DNA of 64,000 nucleotides from Larix kaempferi (GCA_027924585.1 BSBM01000865.1:8258501-8322500); one strand, 5' to 3'. Shown: positions 1-13,068, counted from the first letter of the stretch. Program-made: numbers and translations. Notes: generated by a model from the sequence alone, not told the origin.

Positions 1-839
1 TGTAATTCATTATTAATACAAGGAGCAAAGTTTCTTATATCTAAGTGTTTAATTTGTGTTAATATTCGACATCTCTGTCAGAAGGCCGGGGCCTTCCTTC
101 TCACAGAGATCGCTGAGTTAAGTAGGTAGTTTAATTTCTTTCATGTTGTGTGCTGTGGAATTGCATTGGATGTGTTACTGCGAGCTGCAACAGTGAGTTG
201 ACAATTGCATTCTTCTTTGGTAGTTTATAATTGCATCCTGAATAGGTACAACTGTGTGGTGTGACAGTCGATTGTGTAGGTTAGTTTATTTGATGCATGG
301 TGTGTTATATCAGCTGTTATAGCCAAGCTCAGCTCTAATTCCTTTCAATCATTTATTCTTTCTAGGATTTCCAATATTAATCAAATTAGAGTTCAAGCTT
401 ACTTCTAGTTTTGGTTTTTTTTATCTTTCTTGAGTTCATTAGATTAGACAGATTATGATTGAGTTACAGTAGCTGCTAAGCGAGTTAGATCAGTAGAGAT
501 TGAATACTGTAGTTTGATAATTATAGGATTTAACTTCTTGCAAAAGTAAGTCTAGTTTATTTTATTCCTAGATTAGTAACTGCTGGATTGATATTTGTAG
601 GAAGATAATTGTACTTTGAATTCCTAGATGGATAAGTTAGATTATTTTTAGCTATGAGAAGAGTTTGGCTGAGCAAATAGGTATGAACATTTATCTCCAT
701 TCATTTAATCAGCTACTTGAAATTTTTATGCATAGACTGTGCTTATTTCCATTGAAATAAAAGACTTCCCTGGGTTGACAATTCATATTGAGCATCCTGT
801 GTGTTAGTTGTATTTAATTGGAATATAGGGTCACCAACA
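1..839 (+). repeat. 3' portion of a 5' LTR, Ty3/gypsy-type (cut by window edge)
   Basis: The segment ends in CCAACA and is followed three bases later by a sequence matching the tRNA-Asp-type primer binding site used by plant non-chromovirus Ty3/gypsy elements. This defines it as the 3' end of a 5' LTR in plus orientation. The LTR start lies outside the window and no second copy is visible, so its length and age cannot be judged. No open frame of note is present, as expected for an LTR. Confidence 0.6.
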
Positions 840-842
840 TTT

Positions 843-860
843 TGGCACCATTGCCGAGGA
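843..860 (+). other. Primer binding site, tRNA-Asp type, degenerate
   Basis: TGGCACCATTGCCGAGGA differs by a few transitions from the plant tRNA-Asp complementary site (TGGCGCCGTTGCCGGGGA, family knowledge). It sits just 3' of the LTR end. The changes are CpG-decay-like and suggest an old insertion. Confidence 0.65.
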
Positions 861-927
861 ATTGTAATTGATAGACATAGATAGTAGTTGGCTTATTGAT
901 TTCATTTTAGTTTTTATTATCTAAAGC

Positions 928-1804
928 ATGCATGAATACAAGAAAACCAAATCGGGAACCCCCTCAAGATACTAGCATTGCAGGTGGACGAGGTCGTGGT
1001 TGAAATCAAGGTCGAGGAAGATATACATACATTGATGAAATAATTGCTAGAGCTGATTCTTCCACCAAACTACCGCGAGCATCTCCAGGAACTATTCGAA
1101 CACCAACACTTGGCGGCTCCACCACGCCATATCATCATCATCAACATATGATAAGTTTGGTTCACCTCCACCCTGGCGCAATAATATATCTCCCCACCGA
1201 GTAATCAATGGCTAGCGAGGGTTCATTACTAGTAGAGCCATCCCCAGCCTCAGGGAAGGGACTCTCTTGAAGAAGAAGGAACACACTATACTTCTATATC
1301 CAAAGTTATTTTACTTCCCAATTTTTCACTCTATCAACTGGTGTTTCGTATTCACTAGTAGGCCCGAACACCAATCAAATGCCACACCACGCAAACACTC
1401 AAACCCTATCTACATATAGTTTCGAGAGGCCAAATGTTGCGCGACACTCCCTTCAATCCTTTTAAGTGTGCTCAATATCACCTTTTGTAGGAAGCTCGCA
1501 ATAGACCCAATCGGAACTTGGATACCGCTCTTCTCAGTGCCATGAAAGTAGTAAGCATTGATGTAATCTTGGATCTATAGTGCACCTACCCCTCAGAATG
1601 TTCCCTTGAGGTTAACTCCCTCACCTCTTCGGGATATATTGGTGATGAAATATATATCATCTATTGTGATATCAAGCATCTCCCCTTGGAGATCAAACAT
1701 CCCTTGATCGAAATCCCAGTAGTTGACGAGCATTTGGAGCAAATGTGTTTGTGCACGCATACTTGTTGTTCAGAAAAATTTAAGAAGACCGCATCTTTGT
1801 AGTG
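928..1804 (+). pseudogene. Leader and gag 5' remnant of the Ty3/gypsy element
   Basis: An ATG at 932 opens a short arginine/glycine-rich frame (MNTRKPNRE...GGRGRG) broken by a TGA after about 23 codons. Open stretches then continue in different frames. A longer stretch from about 1540 to 1804 is open apart from one TAG. Position directly after the LTR and primer site supports a gag remnant, but no capsid or zinc-knuckle motif can be recognised. The remnant is cut at 1804 by insertion of the Copia element, and the host sequence resumes at 8,939. The function assignment rests on position only. Confidence 0.4.
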
Positions 1805-1809
1805 CATTC

Positions 1810-2459
1810 TGTTAGATTTTCAGAATTTACTTCAATCTGATCTAGGATCTTAACTGAGAGAACAACATGTACAGCATATCTACATCATATCAATCATGGA
1901 GACAATAATGCAAGCACACAAGAGACACAAAGATTTACTTGGGGAAAACCATAAAGGTGAAAAACCCCAATAACTTCCTCAGAGATAGATAGAGCAATGA
2001 TACAACCAACCAAGAGAGATAGCCATAACCTAGCAGCAGATCCTCCTCCTCCATAAGTGCGCCACTCCTCCTTGAGTGCATGTGTGAGAAGTGAGTGAGA
2101 AAATAGAGTGCCTCCCGCACTCTATTTATACTTGACTTGACTTGCCTTTTTACCTAACTCATGTAGGCTCGAACTTAACCACATAACATAATGCTGAGTG
2201 GGCCGACCCCCAATAGGGTGGTCTAATAACCCTTTGACCCACATGGCCGACCCCCAATAGGGTGGTCTAATAACCCTTTGACCCACATGACTTATACAGG
2301 GCCGACCCCAAACAAGGTGGTATAATAACCCATCAAGTATAAGTTACGACACTTACAATATAAATGACGACACTTCCTTATAGAGGAATAATACCATATC
2401 TATAGGAATATAATATACATATATGTGAAATACATTCCGAAGTTACATATACATCAACA
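1810..2459 (-). repeat. 3' LTR of Copia 1
   Basis: It is 650 bp long, begins TGTTAGATTTTC and ends CATCAACA on the plus strand, and matches 8284-8933 nearly base for base. It contains an internal near-duplication of a GGCCGACCCC...GGTGG...CCCTTTGACCCACATG segment at about 2200-2320. Confidence 0.92.
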
Positions 2460-2472
2460 CTCCCTCTTAACT
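2460..2472 (-). other. Polypurine tract of Copia 1
   Basis: On the minus strand a purine-rich run (AGTTAAGAGGGAG) abuts the start of the 3' LTR. This is the expected plus-strand priming site of a Copia element. Confidence 0.7.
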
Positions 2473-2699
2473 AGGAAGGTATTTCTCAGCACAGTTCTTC
2501 TAGCACAAGTCATCTTCTCTGGATCATCGTCACTGGATAATCGTCATCGAGTCATCATCATCGTCACTGCTGCTGCTATCTCAATCAATCTTTGAATCTA
2601 CTCGTCATAGGAAGTTCTACAGAGCCAGTCCTTTTTCATACTGGATGTAGGCCCACCACCTGCAGGTCTTCGTCATCACTGGCCATACTGTGGAATCCT

Positions 2700-3240
2700 C
2701 AGGACTTTTACGTGCGTCACAAAACATCGAAAGAGCATCCCAGGATGTTACGGGTACACAACTCCGACCTGTAGGATCTCCCAGGGCGCTATTACATGTG
2801 ACCCCACCACAAAACCTCGAAAGAGCACCTCAGGATGTTACGGGTACATAACTCCGACCTGAAATCTCCCAGGGCACAAATTACATGTGGTCCACCACAA
2901 AACCTCGCAAGAGCATCTCAGGATGTTACGGGTACACAACTCCAACCTGAAATCTCCCAGGGCGCTATTACATGTGGTCATGGCAAAACCTTGAAAGAGC
3001 ATCTCAGGATGTTACGGGTACACAACTCCGACCTGAAATCTCCCAGGGCCCAAATTACATGCCATAGGACAAAACCTCGCAAGAGCATCTCAGGAAGTTA
3101 CGGGTACACAACTCCGACCTGAGATCTCCCAGGGCACAAATTACATGTCCTCCCAGAGCAATGTCTCGAAAGAGCATCCCAGGCTGTTACGGGTACACAA
3201 CTCCGACCTATAGGATCTCCCAGACATGCTCATCTGCACA
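2700..3240. repeat. Tandem array, about 86-90 bp unit, six copies
   Basis: The core TTACGGGTACACAACTCC recurs near 2748, 2838, 2926, 3012, 3098 and 3187, each within a longer unit containing AAGAGCATC and CTCCCAGGG. It lies between the pol remnant and the 3' LTR of Copia 1. Apparent open frames across it are by-products of repeat periodicity. Confidence 0.85.
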
Positions 3241-3950
3241 ACCTGATCCACGGCCATAGAGTATCAACCTGATACTCACCATACATCATCCTGATGTACT
3301 CATGATCGTCCTGATCATCATCACTGCAATGTCCTGCTGCATGTCATCTGGAGCAACATCCTAAAGCTCACCATCCATGATCATCCTGATCATCATCACT
3401 GCAACGTCCTGCTGCATGTCATCTGGAGCAACATCCTGAAGCTCATCATCCATGATCATCCTGATCATCACTGCAACATCCTGCTGCATGATCCACCTGA
3501 TCATCAATGCATCCACCTGATGCATACCAAGTATCTACCTGATACATATCATCATACATGATCCTCCTGATCATAAAATGTATCCACCTGATACATGATA
3601 CATATCACCATACATGATCCACCTGATCATACAATGTATCCACCTGATACATATACAGATACATGGTCCAAGCATCCAACATGATGCATATACAAAATAC
3701 ATACACATGATCCAACTGATCATATCCAGCATCCAACATGATGCATCCATACATAAATGATCCACCTGATCATATCCAGCATCCAACATGATACGTACAT
3801 ACATACATAAAAATGATCCAACTGATCATATCCAGCATCCAACATGATGCGTACATACATACATAAAAATGATCCAACTGATCATATCCAGCAGAAACCA
3901 GAACATCATCCTGATGCCCATTATCCAGCGCTTACATCCACATCCATGTG
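3241..3950. repeat. Second tandem array, CTGATCAT-rich, about 50-85 bp units
   Basis: Irregular repeats carry ATCATCCTGATCATCATCAC and later CATATCCAGCATCCAACATG blocks. The palindrome TGATCA occurs many times. It directly follows the first array, still in the untranslated 3' part of Copia 1. Confidence 0.8.
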
Positions 3951-3999
3951 AAGGATCCTCCTTCCAACATGCTTGGAATGGCTTCAACAAATGTGTCCA

Positions 4000-5159
4000 T
4001 CACTTCTTCCTCGAAGTGTCCTCGATCTGAAGAACGCCAAGCCTCTCTCTGAAGTACTCGAACTTCACTCTGGCTAGTGGCTTCGTCATCACATCTGCAA
4101 TCTGCTCGTCCGTCGCAACGTACAGGAGCTTCACAGCTCCTCTCTGCACCATATCCCTGATATAGTGATATTTGATCTCTATGTGTTTTGACCTGTCATG
4201 AAACACTGGGTTCTCGGACAGCTTCACACAACTATGGTTATCACAGAAGATACCAGTAGCTTCCAGCGGGAGATCAAATAACTCAGACAGTAGCTTCCGT
4301 AGCCATACTGCCTCACAACTAGCTGAACAGGCTGCAACATACTCTGCCTCAGCTGTACTCAGTGCTACACAGGACTGCTTCCTGCTAAACCAAGAGATCA
4401 CACCTGATCCCATACTGAAGCAACACCCATATGTGCTCTTCCTGTCTGCAGCACTGCCAGCCCAATCTGAATCAACATAACCCTGCAGGTTAAACTTTTG
4501 ATTCGCCTCATATCTGAGCCCATAATCCACTGTACCCTTCAGGTACCTCAGAACATGCTTTACAGCAACCAGGTGAACACTCCTCGGATCCGTCAGGAAC
4601 TGGCTCAATGTGTTCACAGCAAAGCAAATGTATGGTCTCGTGTTCGTCAGGTACATCAAGGACCCAATCATCTGACGATACAAAGAGACATCAACCGGCT
4701 CAGATGAAGCATCACATAGAAGCGTCAGATTCGATGCCATAGGTGTGGCCATATCCTTGCAGTCCATCATCCCGAACCTCTTCAGGATCTCTACTACATA
4801 CTTCCCTTGTCCAAGGAAGATTCCATATGCACTTTGCCACACCTCCATGCCAAAAACAAATAGTGCATCATCCCCAAGTTCTTCAACTCGAACTCAGCAG
4901 CAAGCTTCCGCTGCGTGTCGGCAATCAATCTATCATCTCTTGTTACAAACATGTCATCCACATACAACTATTCAAGAAGGCTGTCTTGAAATCCATCTAG
5001 TGTATCTTCTATTTCATCACTTTTATATTTCTCAATGCTGCCATCTACAACATGCTTGATCTGATAGTTCCATATGGAAGTCATAACAAACTTCCCTTCA
5101 GGTCTTGGGACTGCATCCCAAATATCATTCTTCATGATCGACGGATCATGGCATTCCAT
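4000..5159 (-). pseudogene. Copia pol remnant: reverse transcriptase (deleted) and RNase H
   Basis: In element sense it starts with the N-terminal RT region (NDIWDAVPRPEG), runs to GSIEKYK, then jumps to an abbreviated DFKTAFLN-like segment in another frame. The catalytic YVDD box follows (4953-4964, minus) after a stop. From 4848 to 4000 a 282-codon frame is open and covers the RT thumb (YLKGTVDYG), the RNase H core (YVDSDWAGS, ALSTAEAEY, CDNHSCVKL) and the C-terminal ADVMTKPL motif. Most of the RT fingers/palm between GSIEKYK and YVDD is deleted, so no functional RT can be made. Its 3' end abuts the tandem arrays. Confidence 0.88.
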
Positions 5160-8100
5160 TTCTTCATCCCAGATCCTGGGAACTTCAATATCTTCAATAG
5201 ATATCTTTGTTGCTGGAACAAATGTTGTAGTCCTTTTGTAGGTGAAGATATACGGTCTTTCCTACAAAATAGGTTAAATTGCATGATTAGAAACATCTCA
5301 TAATTTTCAGAACAAATTCTTACACATAAAGAAATATGTCATACAGTCATGCAATTATCTTAGCCAATGCTTCAATACAACATTTATCCATATTCCGTAA
5401 CTTTCTAGATGCCTTCCAATCTCTACCAGAACATTGTTCAGAGTGTGCACAACTCCCAACATGTCAGCAAAGAGGTTTCATTCTAGATAAGTAGCAATGG
5501 AATGTTGTACAGTGCCATAGGCCACTTACCCATGCATATTAGGAGTATATTGTTCATCAATGCAATTATTCTAATATGCATAATACACAACCTAATTCTA
5601 GGAACATCAGTATATACATTATTGAACAGTATTATTTAAGAAATGACAATTCAAATACTTATCTTTGTTTGTTCGTTGGGTGGACTCCCTTTGAGTCTTC
5701 GCTTCCTTGTAGGAGCTGCTGGAGTCCTAATCTGAAGTAGCTTCTTCTACACCTTTCTGTTGTGGGATGTAGAGAGATGGTCAACTCCCTCTGAATATCT
5801 GCATCCTTGCATAAACCACTGGAGTGTACTCCCTCTTGATCTTTGCTTCCTGGATTACCTGTCCTTGAACTTACATTCATCCTTGGTTCCTATGCATGCT
5901 TATTAGTATCATGATTGTGTTATCCTTGTGATCTCATATAAAATCATACATTCATTAGTATACTATTAAAACACAATAATCTCAAGCATATATAGTCATG
6001 ATCATTTCAAACAGAAATAATAAGCATTAGCATTCAAGGATTTTTATGGTTAGTCAAATCATAAGAAACATAACATGTCTAAACCTGTAATTACTCAAGC
6101 CTATGACTCTTCAGGTTAGTTGAATCATCAATCAAGATAAGAGATATAAAATGCATAAAACCTGTGATTATTCAAACCTATACCATCATGATTCTTCTGG
6201 TTAGTCATATCATCAATTATGGTAAGAAACATAATATGCATACAATCATGATTATTCAAACCTATGACTTCATGAATAATCATTATCAACAACGCGATAG
6301 TATAAGATCCTAACCCAAGGTAGGAATCTAGCTTGATATAGGAAAAACATACCTGGATTATCATGTTAGCTAGTTATGTCTAACATACCCGTATAATGTC
6401 TTTTGGTTCTCTTCAGTGACTTGTGCTAGTAACCTGGATGTCTCATAAGTTAACCATTATAAAACCAAGTTATACATACCTCGTGAATGGATCTTGTATG
6501 AGATCCATGACAATGGATGAATCTTTGTCCTCATGTTATCATGATCATATGTTCTTGGACCAGAACATGATCTGTCTTTCTTGGTGTACCTTTCATGTTA
6601 GTAGACAACATAAACCTCATACAACACCATAATGCATTAGTACAATCATAAGTGTCAACACCCTAACCAATGAATATCTTCTATCATGCATTCATAATTT
6701 TGTTAAGGTGATACAACAAATCTAAAATCAAAATTGTACTAACCGTAATAACATGAAGACAAACATACCATAAACTTAATCATGGACAAATATCGAAACA
6801 TACCTCGATGAGTCATACCTGTCGAGATCGCTTGTAATCTTCTTATGTAAGGCCTTATCCTCATCTCCCTCTGAGACAGGAACTTCTTTCACTTATGCAG
6901 GTGATCAATCCATCTTCTTCTAGGATTAACCCAATCCACTTGATTTGCAAGAACTGGACCTTGAGCTGGATATGGGTTTGTTAGAGAAACCCCAAAAATT
7001 CAAACTTTGAATTTCAACCTTCCGATAGGATAGGAATATGCGCCTTGATGAACTGATCAAACTGGTATATTCAGAATTTGAAAACTGCAAAGTTTCACTC
7101 CTCAATTTTGCCTTTGAAACTTCCGGATTCACTGGACGTGACCCTGAACTGGGGTTTGATGAAGCCCACTCTTTTTCCCCATCAAAATGTTTGATCCAAA
7201 GCTCTAAGCTTCTATTTTTCTGATGAGCTTCCAGCCGTGGTCACAGATTTCAAAAATTCCCATTTTTACAGAAGCCCTAATTTTCCACTTTTCTGATCAA
7301 AGTCCCGAACAAGGGTCTAATCAAGCCCGGCCTTCTGCCCAACCAAAAATTCTGATCTTGGTCTCTAAATTTCTATTTTGATGAGTAGCATCCAGCCGTG
7401 GTCTCCGATTACAAAAATTCCAACTTTCTCCAAAGCCCTAAATTCCGGAAGCCATGAATGAAGGTACCAAAAAATAATTCTATTTTGACAGAAATATGTA
7501 CCTGATTGTTTCTGGTGTAACTCCGAAATTTTTGATCCACAGGGTCTGAAAAAGTTTCCTGAGATAGCCTGACCTGTTATCTTTCCATCCTGACAGGTCT
7601 GACCTCAATTGGATTCTCTGAGAGAGAGTTATGCCAAATGTCGCAACGTGACCTGTTTTGGGATAAAACAGGAGAGCGAACTTGTACGGCATGCCACGTG
7701 TCACTGTTTTAACTTCGGCCTCTGAAAATATTTTCTGAGATATCTCGGCCTGTTACCTTTCCATCCTGACAGGTCTGACCTCAATTGGACTCTCTGAGAG
7801 AGATTTATGCCAAATGTCGCAACGTGACCTGTTTATGGGATAATACAAGAGAGCGAACTTGTACGGCGTGCCAAGTGTCACTGGTTCAACTTCGGCCTCT
7901 GAAAAAGTTTTTTTGAGATAGTACAAACTGTGTACTACCTGTCACTTTTTACGAAATTTCATTTGGAGCTTCCTAGCCCAAGATATGACCTTTTTCCCAA
8001 GGTCACCTGATTTTGACTCAGATCTGGAAGAGGCAGAAACCCTATATTGTACAGATCATAAATCACAAAGTACAACGAATTAGAGGTTGTCCTTTGGACA

Positions 8101-8265
8101 CAAGATACCTGGAGATCTTAGCTTCGGCCTGTAACAATTACAGATCCGAAAACTTTGCCAAAACGGATTTATAGCGAAAGTTCTACGATGACTGGTTTTT
8201 GCTATATCAAGCCCTAGCATCGTAAGTGCAACAAGTGTCATACATGCCATATCATGCCTTCTTTC
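5160..8265. other. Internal region of Copia 1 without recognisable coding sequence
   Basis: This is where integrase, protease and gag should lie on the minus strand, but no catalytic or zinc-knuckle motif can be seen. Instead there are local direct duplications: about 105 bp units at 6060-6290 (TATTCAAACCTATGAC core), a pair of about 150 bp at 7130-7440 (CATCCAGCCGTGGTC core), and a pair of about 180 bp at 7548-7910 (CCATCCTGACAGGTCTGACC core). A 73-codon minus frame at 5659-5880 has no recognisable relative. Confidence 0.7.
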
Positions 8266-8271
8266 AGGCTA

Positions 8272-8283
8272 GCTCTGATACCA
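8272..8283 (-). other. Primer binding site of Copia 1, initiator-Met type
   Basis: The minus strand reads TGGTATCAGAGC directly next to the 5' LTR end. This is the classical plant Copia primer site complementary to the tRNA-iMet 3' end. Confidence 0.92.
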
Positions 8284-8933
8284 TGTTAGATTTTCAGAAT
8301 TTACTTCAATCTGATCTAGGATCTTAACTGAGAGAACAACATGTACAGCATATCTACATCATATCAATCATGGAGACAATAATGCAAGCACACAAGAGAC
8401 ACAAAGATTTACTTGGGGAAAACCATAAAGGTGAAAAACCCCAATAACTTCCTCAGAGATAGATAGAGCAATGATACAACCAACCAAGAGAGATAGCCAT
8501 AACCTAGCAGCAGATCCTCCTCCTCCATAAGTGCGCCACTCCTCCTTGAGTGCATGTGTGAGAAGTGAGTGAGAAAATAGAGTGCCTCCCGCACTCTATT
8601 TATACTTGACTTGACTTGCCTTTTTACCTAACTCATGTAGGCTCGAACTTAACCACATAACATAATGCTGAGTGGGAAGACCCCCAATAGGGTGGTCTAA
8701 TAACCCTTTGACCCACATGGCCGACCCCCAATAGGGTGGTCTAATAACCCTTTGACCCACATGACTTATACAGGGCCGACCCCAAACAAGGTGGTCTAAT
8801 AACCCATCAAGTATAAGTTACGACACTTACAATATAAATGACGACACTTCCTTATAGAGGAATAATACCATCTCTATAGGAATATAATATACATATATGT
8901 GAAATACATTCCGAAGTTACATATACATCAACA
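8284..8933 (-). repeat. 5' LTR of Copia 1
   Basis: It is 650 bp long and differs from 1810-2459 at only about four sites (for example GGGAAGACCC versus GGGCCGACCC near 8677). It is followed by the CATTC target duplication. Confidence 0.92.
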
Positions 8934-8938
8934 CATTC

Positions 8939-10029
8939 AGGGTGAGTGGATCCCCCTTGGCATCCTTATCCATGGATTCATGCTTTCACTCCCTCCATGT
9001 GAGGACCATCCTGCATCATTCACCCATTGCATCCATTAGTTTTTTTATTTTTTCATTTTAAATTGCGGGAGCCGTGGCTTCACCTCTACAACAAAGGCGG
9101 GTACCCGTGAGTCTTCCTATGATAAACCCGCACACTTTTCACTTAACCGCGAGTTTAACATAGACAGACTCATGGGTATGAAACCCTAGATTTTAAACCC
9201 ATATAAAATGTAAAAAACGCCACTAAAAATTAAAAATAATGGATTGAAATGATGGACACGGAAGAGATGACTTACTTTCAACTAACGGAAGTTAATTTAG
9301 TGACCCGGTTGGAACGCTATAAGCAATTGAAGTAAGGGGGTTCTTTTGCTCTTTCTCTACAACAAAATGACTTTGTGAGTTATGTGGACATTTGGCACTA
9401 TTTATAAAAATTACTTGAAGTTTTTACCCACTTTTACCAACTTTAATATAGTTCCAAAATTATTTTTTTAACTTTATTTAATACTAATGACTTTTTCAAG
9501 TTGTTTTGATTAGGTGAAGTTCTAAAAGGAATTTCTCACTATTTTCACAGCAATGGTCATATAAAGGTTGGATTTCCTTTATGGCATGTCAGTATAGTTT
9601 AGTAGCACTTGTCATTTTATGTCATATTGAAATCTCTTTTGATCATGTTTATGTGTCATTTCATACTAATCCATTGGTCTTCATGATGTAGACAACCCTT
9701 TTTTTATTTGGCATATCAAGGGACTTATACATTATATCTCATTTTGACCTAATATTAAGTTCCCTGGTATCTATAGAGTCTTTTTTAACCCCTTGTTAGA
9801 ATCTTTTAAAAACAAACAAGATCGTCGAGTATACTTGTTCACTTTAGACTCGCTAAAGGAATTGAAGGGGCATCAACTTAGGTATAAGTTTACCCCTTTT
9901 TTGAACCTTTGTGGATTAATTACGAAAAAGGTATACTCTAGTCATGCGTGGCTAGAAGAGTTCTTCTCTCATGGTTTTATACTTTTTCAGGTGAGGAGAC
10001 TAACTCTACGAAAAAGGACCTTTTGGAGT
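8939..10029. other. Unassigned DNA
   Basis: The sequence is AT-rich with no conserved protein motif. The first part presumably continues the gypsy remnant of 928-1804, which Copia 1 split. Short open frames near 9793-10038 are not recognisable. Confidence 0.5.
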
Positions 10030-10310
10030 CTTCTTTAGGGTTTTCAGACTCTAGAAACATGAAAACACCAATGAGCATTCACCAACTTGGGCTCGATTTG
10101 AAATCCAAGAGTAGGTATATGGAGTTATTGTTTAAGTTTTTCAGACTCCTTAAATATGAAAACACCGGCGAGAAAATACCAACTCGGGATTGATATTAAA
10201 ATCCATGAGTGGGTGTATGGAGTTATTGCTTAAGTTTTTCAGACTCCTTAAAATTGAAAACACCGGCAATAATGAACAGATCCAGGCTTGATATTAAAAT
10301 GCATGGATCA
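10030..10310. repeat. Degenerate tandem repeat, about 105 bp unit, three copies
   Basis: The block TTTTTCAGACTCCTTAAA...GAAAACACCGGC, with GATATTAAAATCCATGAGT, recurs near 10040, 10140 and 10235 with substitutions. It is non-coding. Confidence 0.7.
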
Positions 10311-13065
10311 GTGTTATCGAGTATTAATCTATCTCTTCTTCAAACCTGTTAAAAAATGAATAAGGTCTTGAGTTTCCCTACCATTGACTCATTAAACTAC
10401 ACATGGCTGGACTTATACCAAACACTCTTCTATCCCCTCTTCGAGCGTTTTTTCAAAACTTAAGAAGAACTATTGAGTTTTCTTTCTTGGAATCATTAAA
10501 ACTAACAAGAAGGATATTATCGAGCTTTCTTTTCCACCTTTTCATGCTCATTAAAATCAAGAAAATGCATTCTTTAAAAAAGAGAAAAGGAAAGGTAAGA
10601 ATGTCAAGTATCTTGCAGTATAAAGGTAGCAAGTCAATTATGTCCTTGAACACAACACCTTTTTGAGTCTTTTTCAAACAAGTTGGGTTTTAGTTTTGAC
10701 CTTAGGATGAACTTGATCTTAGATTTTTTACTCCTCTGATTGGTTACTCTTCCAGTCATATGGAGAGTTTGTTAATGTCTCCTACATTACAGATTTATAT
10801 CATGGTCCCTTTGTCTTCAAAGCTGCCTAAGTCACTCTTGTGTCGTGCTCACTGTTCAAGGACACCCCTTGTGTTGGTAATCCTATAGTTACCTTGACCT
10901 CGTGTGCTGGCCATTCCTTAGTGTCAATATGTTTCATCATGTATTCAATCCTACTCCTGATCATATGAACCCTTGATTGTATCTCATGTTGGATGATGGA
11001 GGATGCCTTAAAGCCTCTCTTCCAACATAATTCTTCCTATCGACTTCAGCTCATCTTGCTCTGGGAATGAAGTTTAGAGTTTTCGGTATTACCTTGGGGA
11101 TTGTAGTCACCAGTTGCAATTTCCCTCACCATTGAGTAGTGGGAATACATCAATGTCTCCTACTCGATGGATTCTTCAAGTGTTCGACTTCAAGACCCTT
11201 TATTCGCACTTGTTAGAATGTACTAGGTACCTTGGGCCCCATTTTCATTATTGGTGGGTGACCCTCGTGTTTGTTAACGGTCCACATCAATGGTCTGTAA
11301 TCAAATAGTGTCCTCCATGTTCGACCTTAGCTCATTTATTTGCATGGTTAGGATTTGTACCTTGACAGTTTAGATGAAGACCTTGGGCCTATAATAACAT
11401 CATCACATTTTGTTATTACCCAAGTTGCGCAAGACTCAGTCACACCCATCTTTTGGCTCTTGATGAGACATAGATCCAGTTTGTTGTTATTTCTATGATC
11501 TCTTGTTTGACATGGATCCACGCTTGTATTTCAGTGGCCATGCTATATAAATATTTCAGTTATATATTGGAGATTATGTTCTACCGTTCTAAACATCTCC
11601 TGATGTTGAGATTTTAAATTGCTCGTTGACTTTGTTTCTATTTCAGGGACTGTTTGTGACCTCATCTTGCGGCCTCTTTGCTCCTTCTCTGCTTGGATTT
11701 TAATGTATTTTGGCCATCACTTCCCTATGACCTCACACATTAGGGGTCATCTGTTATCGATCAAATTAGCACTTCTCCGTCCGTGACCACATTTCCTTGT
11801 CGGTCACACAAAAGGACATTATGGATGGAAGAGCTTACCTTGACCCTAGATGACCTAGAGCTGAACCTTGAAATCCTTTCCTCATAAGCATCTTTCTCTG
11901 CCTATTTTAATACATAACCGTGATCCTCATACTTTCCAACCAGCGGGTCAGTCGCGAGTATCTCTATTCACAACCCTCGGGTGTCAATTAAAAAGATACA
12001 CTCGCTAGATGCAAGTTAGGACACTCTTGAGTCACTCGCTAGTTGTCCTATATCATAGTCGCAGGTGTCTTAAGAAAAAGTTGAAAAAATAATTAAAAAC
12101 ATGAATTGGGATTAGTTGAGACAAGTACCCAAACTACCCCAACTTCCCAAATCAACCACTTTTCAAACCTGCCCTCCTTTTCTTGCTATCAATACAAGGG
12201 GAGGGACTTGAGAAAGGGACCTTATGATCATTGGAGAAAGTTATGCTGGATAAATTCATATCTAAGAGAGAGGATTAGGATCCCATGGTCTAGTTACGAC
12301 GGTGCCGATGTCGGTGTAGGACAGGTATAGCTTTATGTACTTTCTGCATTTGTCAATAAATATTTGGACATTCTTCCCTTTCCAATAGATTTGCTTATGT
12401 ATATTTCAATTTGATTACAAGTTTATGTTATGTTGTCTTATTAATATCAATCTCTTATTTGTGGTCAAACTGGTTTGAGGAAGGTTTTATGTTTGTTTTG
12501 CTCGTTGTTGCATAAGAGAACAAAGGGAGAAAATCTTGGATCGACCTTCGAAATAAGGTACATACTCTCCTAACCCTAATCCTATTTGCTTAATAACAAT
12601 GTTTGCAGAGCTTTATATGTCTATCTGATAATCCCAGTACGTTGGTAGTCTTTCCCCTACTATAAGAGTAATTTTCCTAACAACAAGGAGTATCAAAATC
12701 CGAGTTCTAGGTCAAATGTTCTGGAAAAAATAGTAAAGGCATGTTTACATGTAATAAAAGTGCGTGTGTGTTATTAATGCATGTGATTTTTGATAGTGTG
12801 CGTGTTATTAATATGTACGCATTTTGATAACACATGCGCATTCCTACAAATTCAAAAAAAAGGTGGGACAACCCCTCTTCACCTACGTGGTGGATGAGTT
12901 GGTTGCTTTGGTTTTAGGTTCGTATTGACAAAACTCTTAGTTCAGACTGAATGAACCAAAATGCATCCATTTCTTCAACTCCTTATTTTTCAACAACAAT
13001 TCTACATATGCTCCTGGTGTTCATTTTGAATGAACTTGATAACACTTATAGAGCTCTGTGTGCAG

Positions 13066-13068
<3 letters not shown>
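10311..13068. other. Unassigned DNA
   Basis: No long open frame, terminal repeat or protein motif was identified. It is probably decayed repeat sequence. Confidence 0.45.

Larger units (their letters stand above)
1810..8933 (-). mobile_element. Complete Ty1/Copia-class element, coding region mostly lost (Copia 1)
   Basis: Two 650 bp LTRs (TG...CA on both strands) bound the element and CATTC is duplicated exactly at 1805-1809 and 8934-8938. Primer site (initiator Met type, 8272-8283) and a purine tract (2460-2472) set minus orientation. The two LTRs differ at about four positions by eye (about 99.4% identical), so insertion is recent. Of pol only an internally deleted reverse transcriptase/RNase H stretch remains (4000-5159). 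No gag, protease or integrase is recognisable in the other 4.6 kb, which consists largely of locally duplicated non-coding sequence. It must therefore have been mobilised by proteins supplied in trans. Confidence 0.9.

Noticed and set aside
2592-3122. Open frames with LRVHNSDLKSPRAQ repeats
   Set aside because: They are direct translations of the 86-90 bp tandem array, with no start context or family match.
2700-3240. Regular direct repeats that might suggest a CRISPR array
   Set aside because: Whole units of 86-90 bp repeat without unique spacers, inside a plant retrotransposon; it is an ordinary minisatellite.
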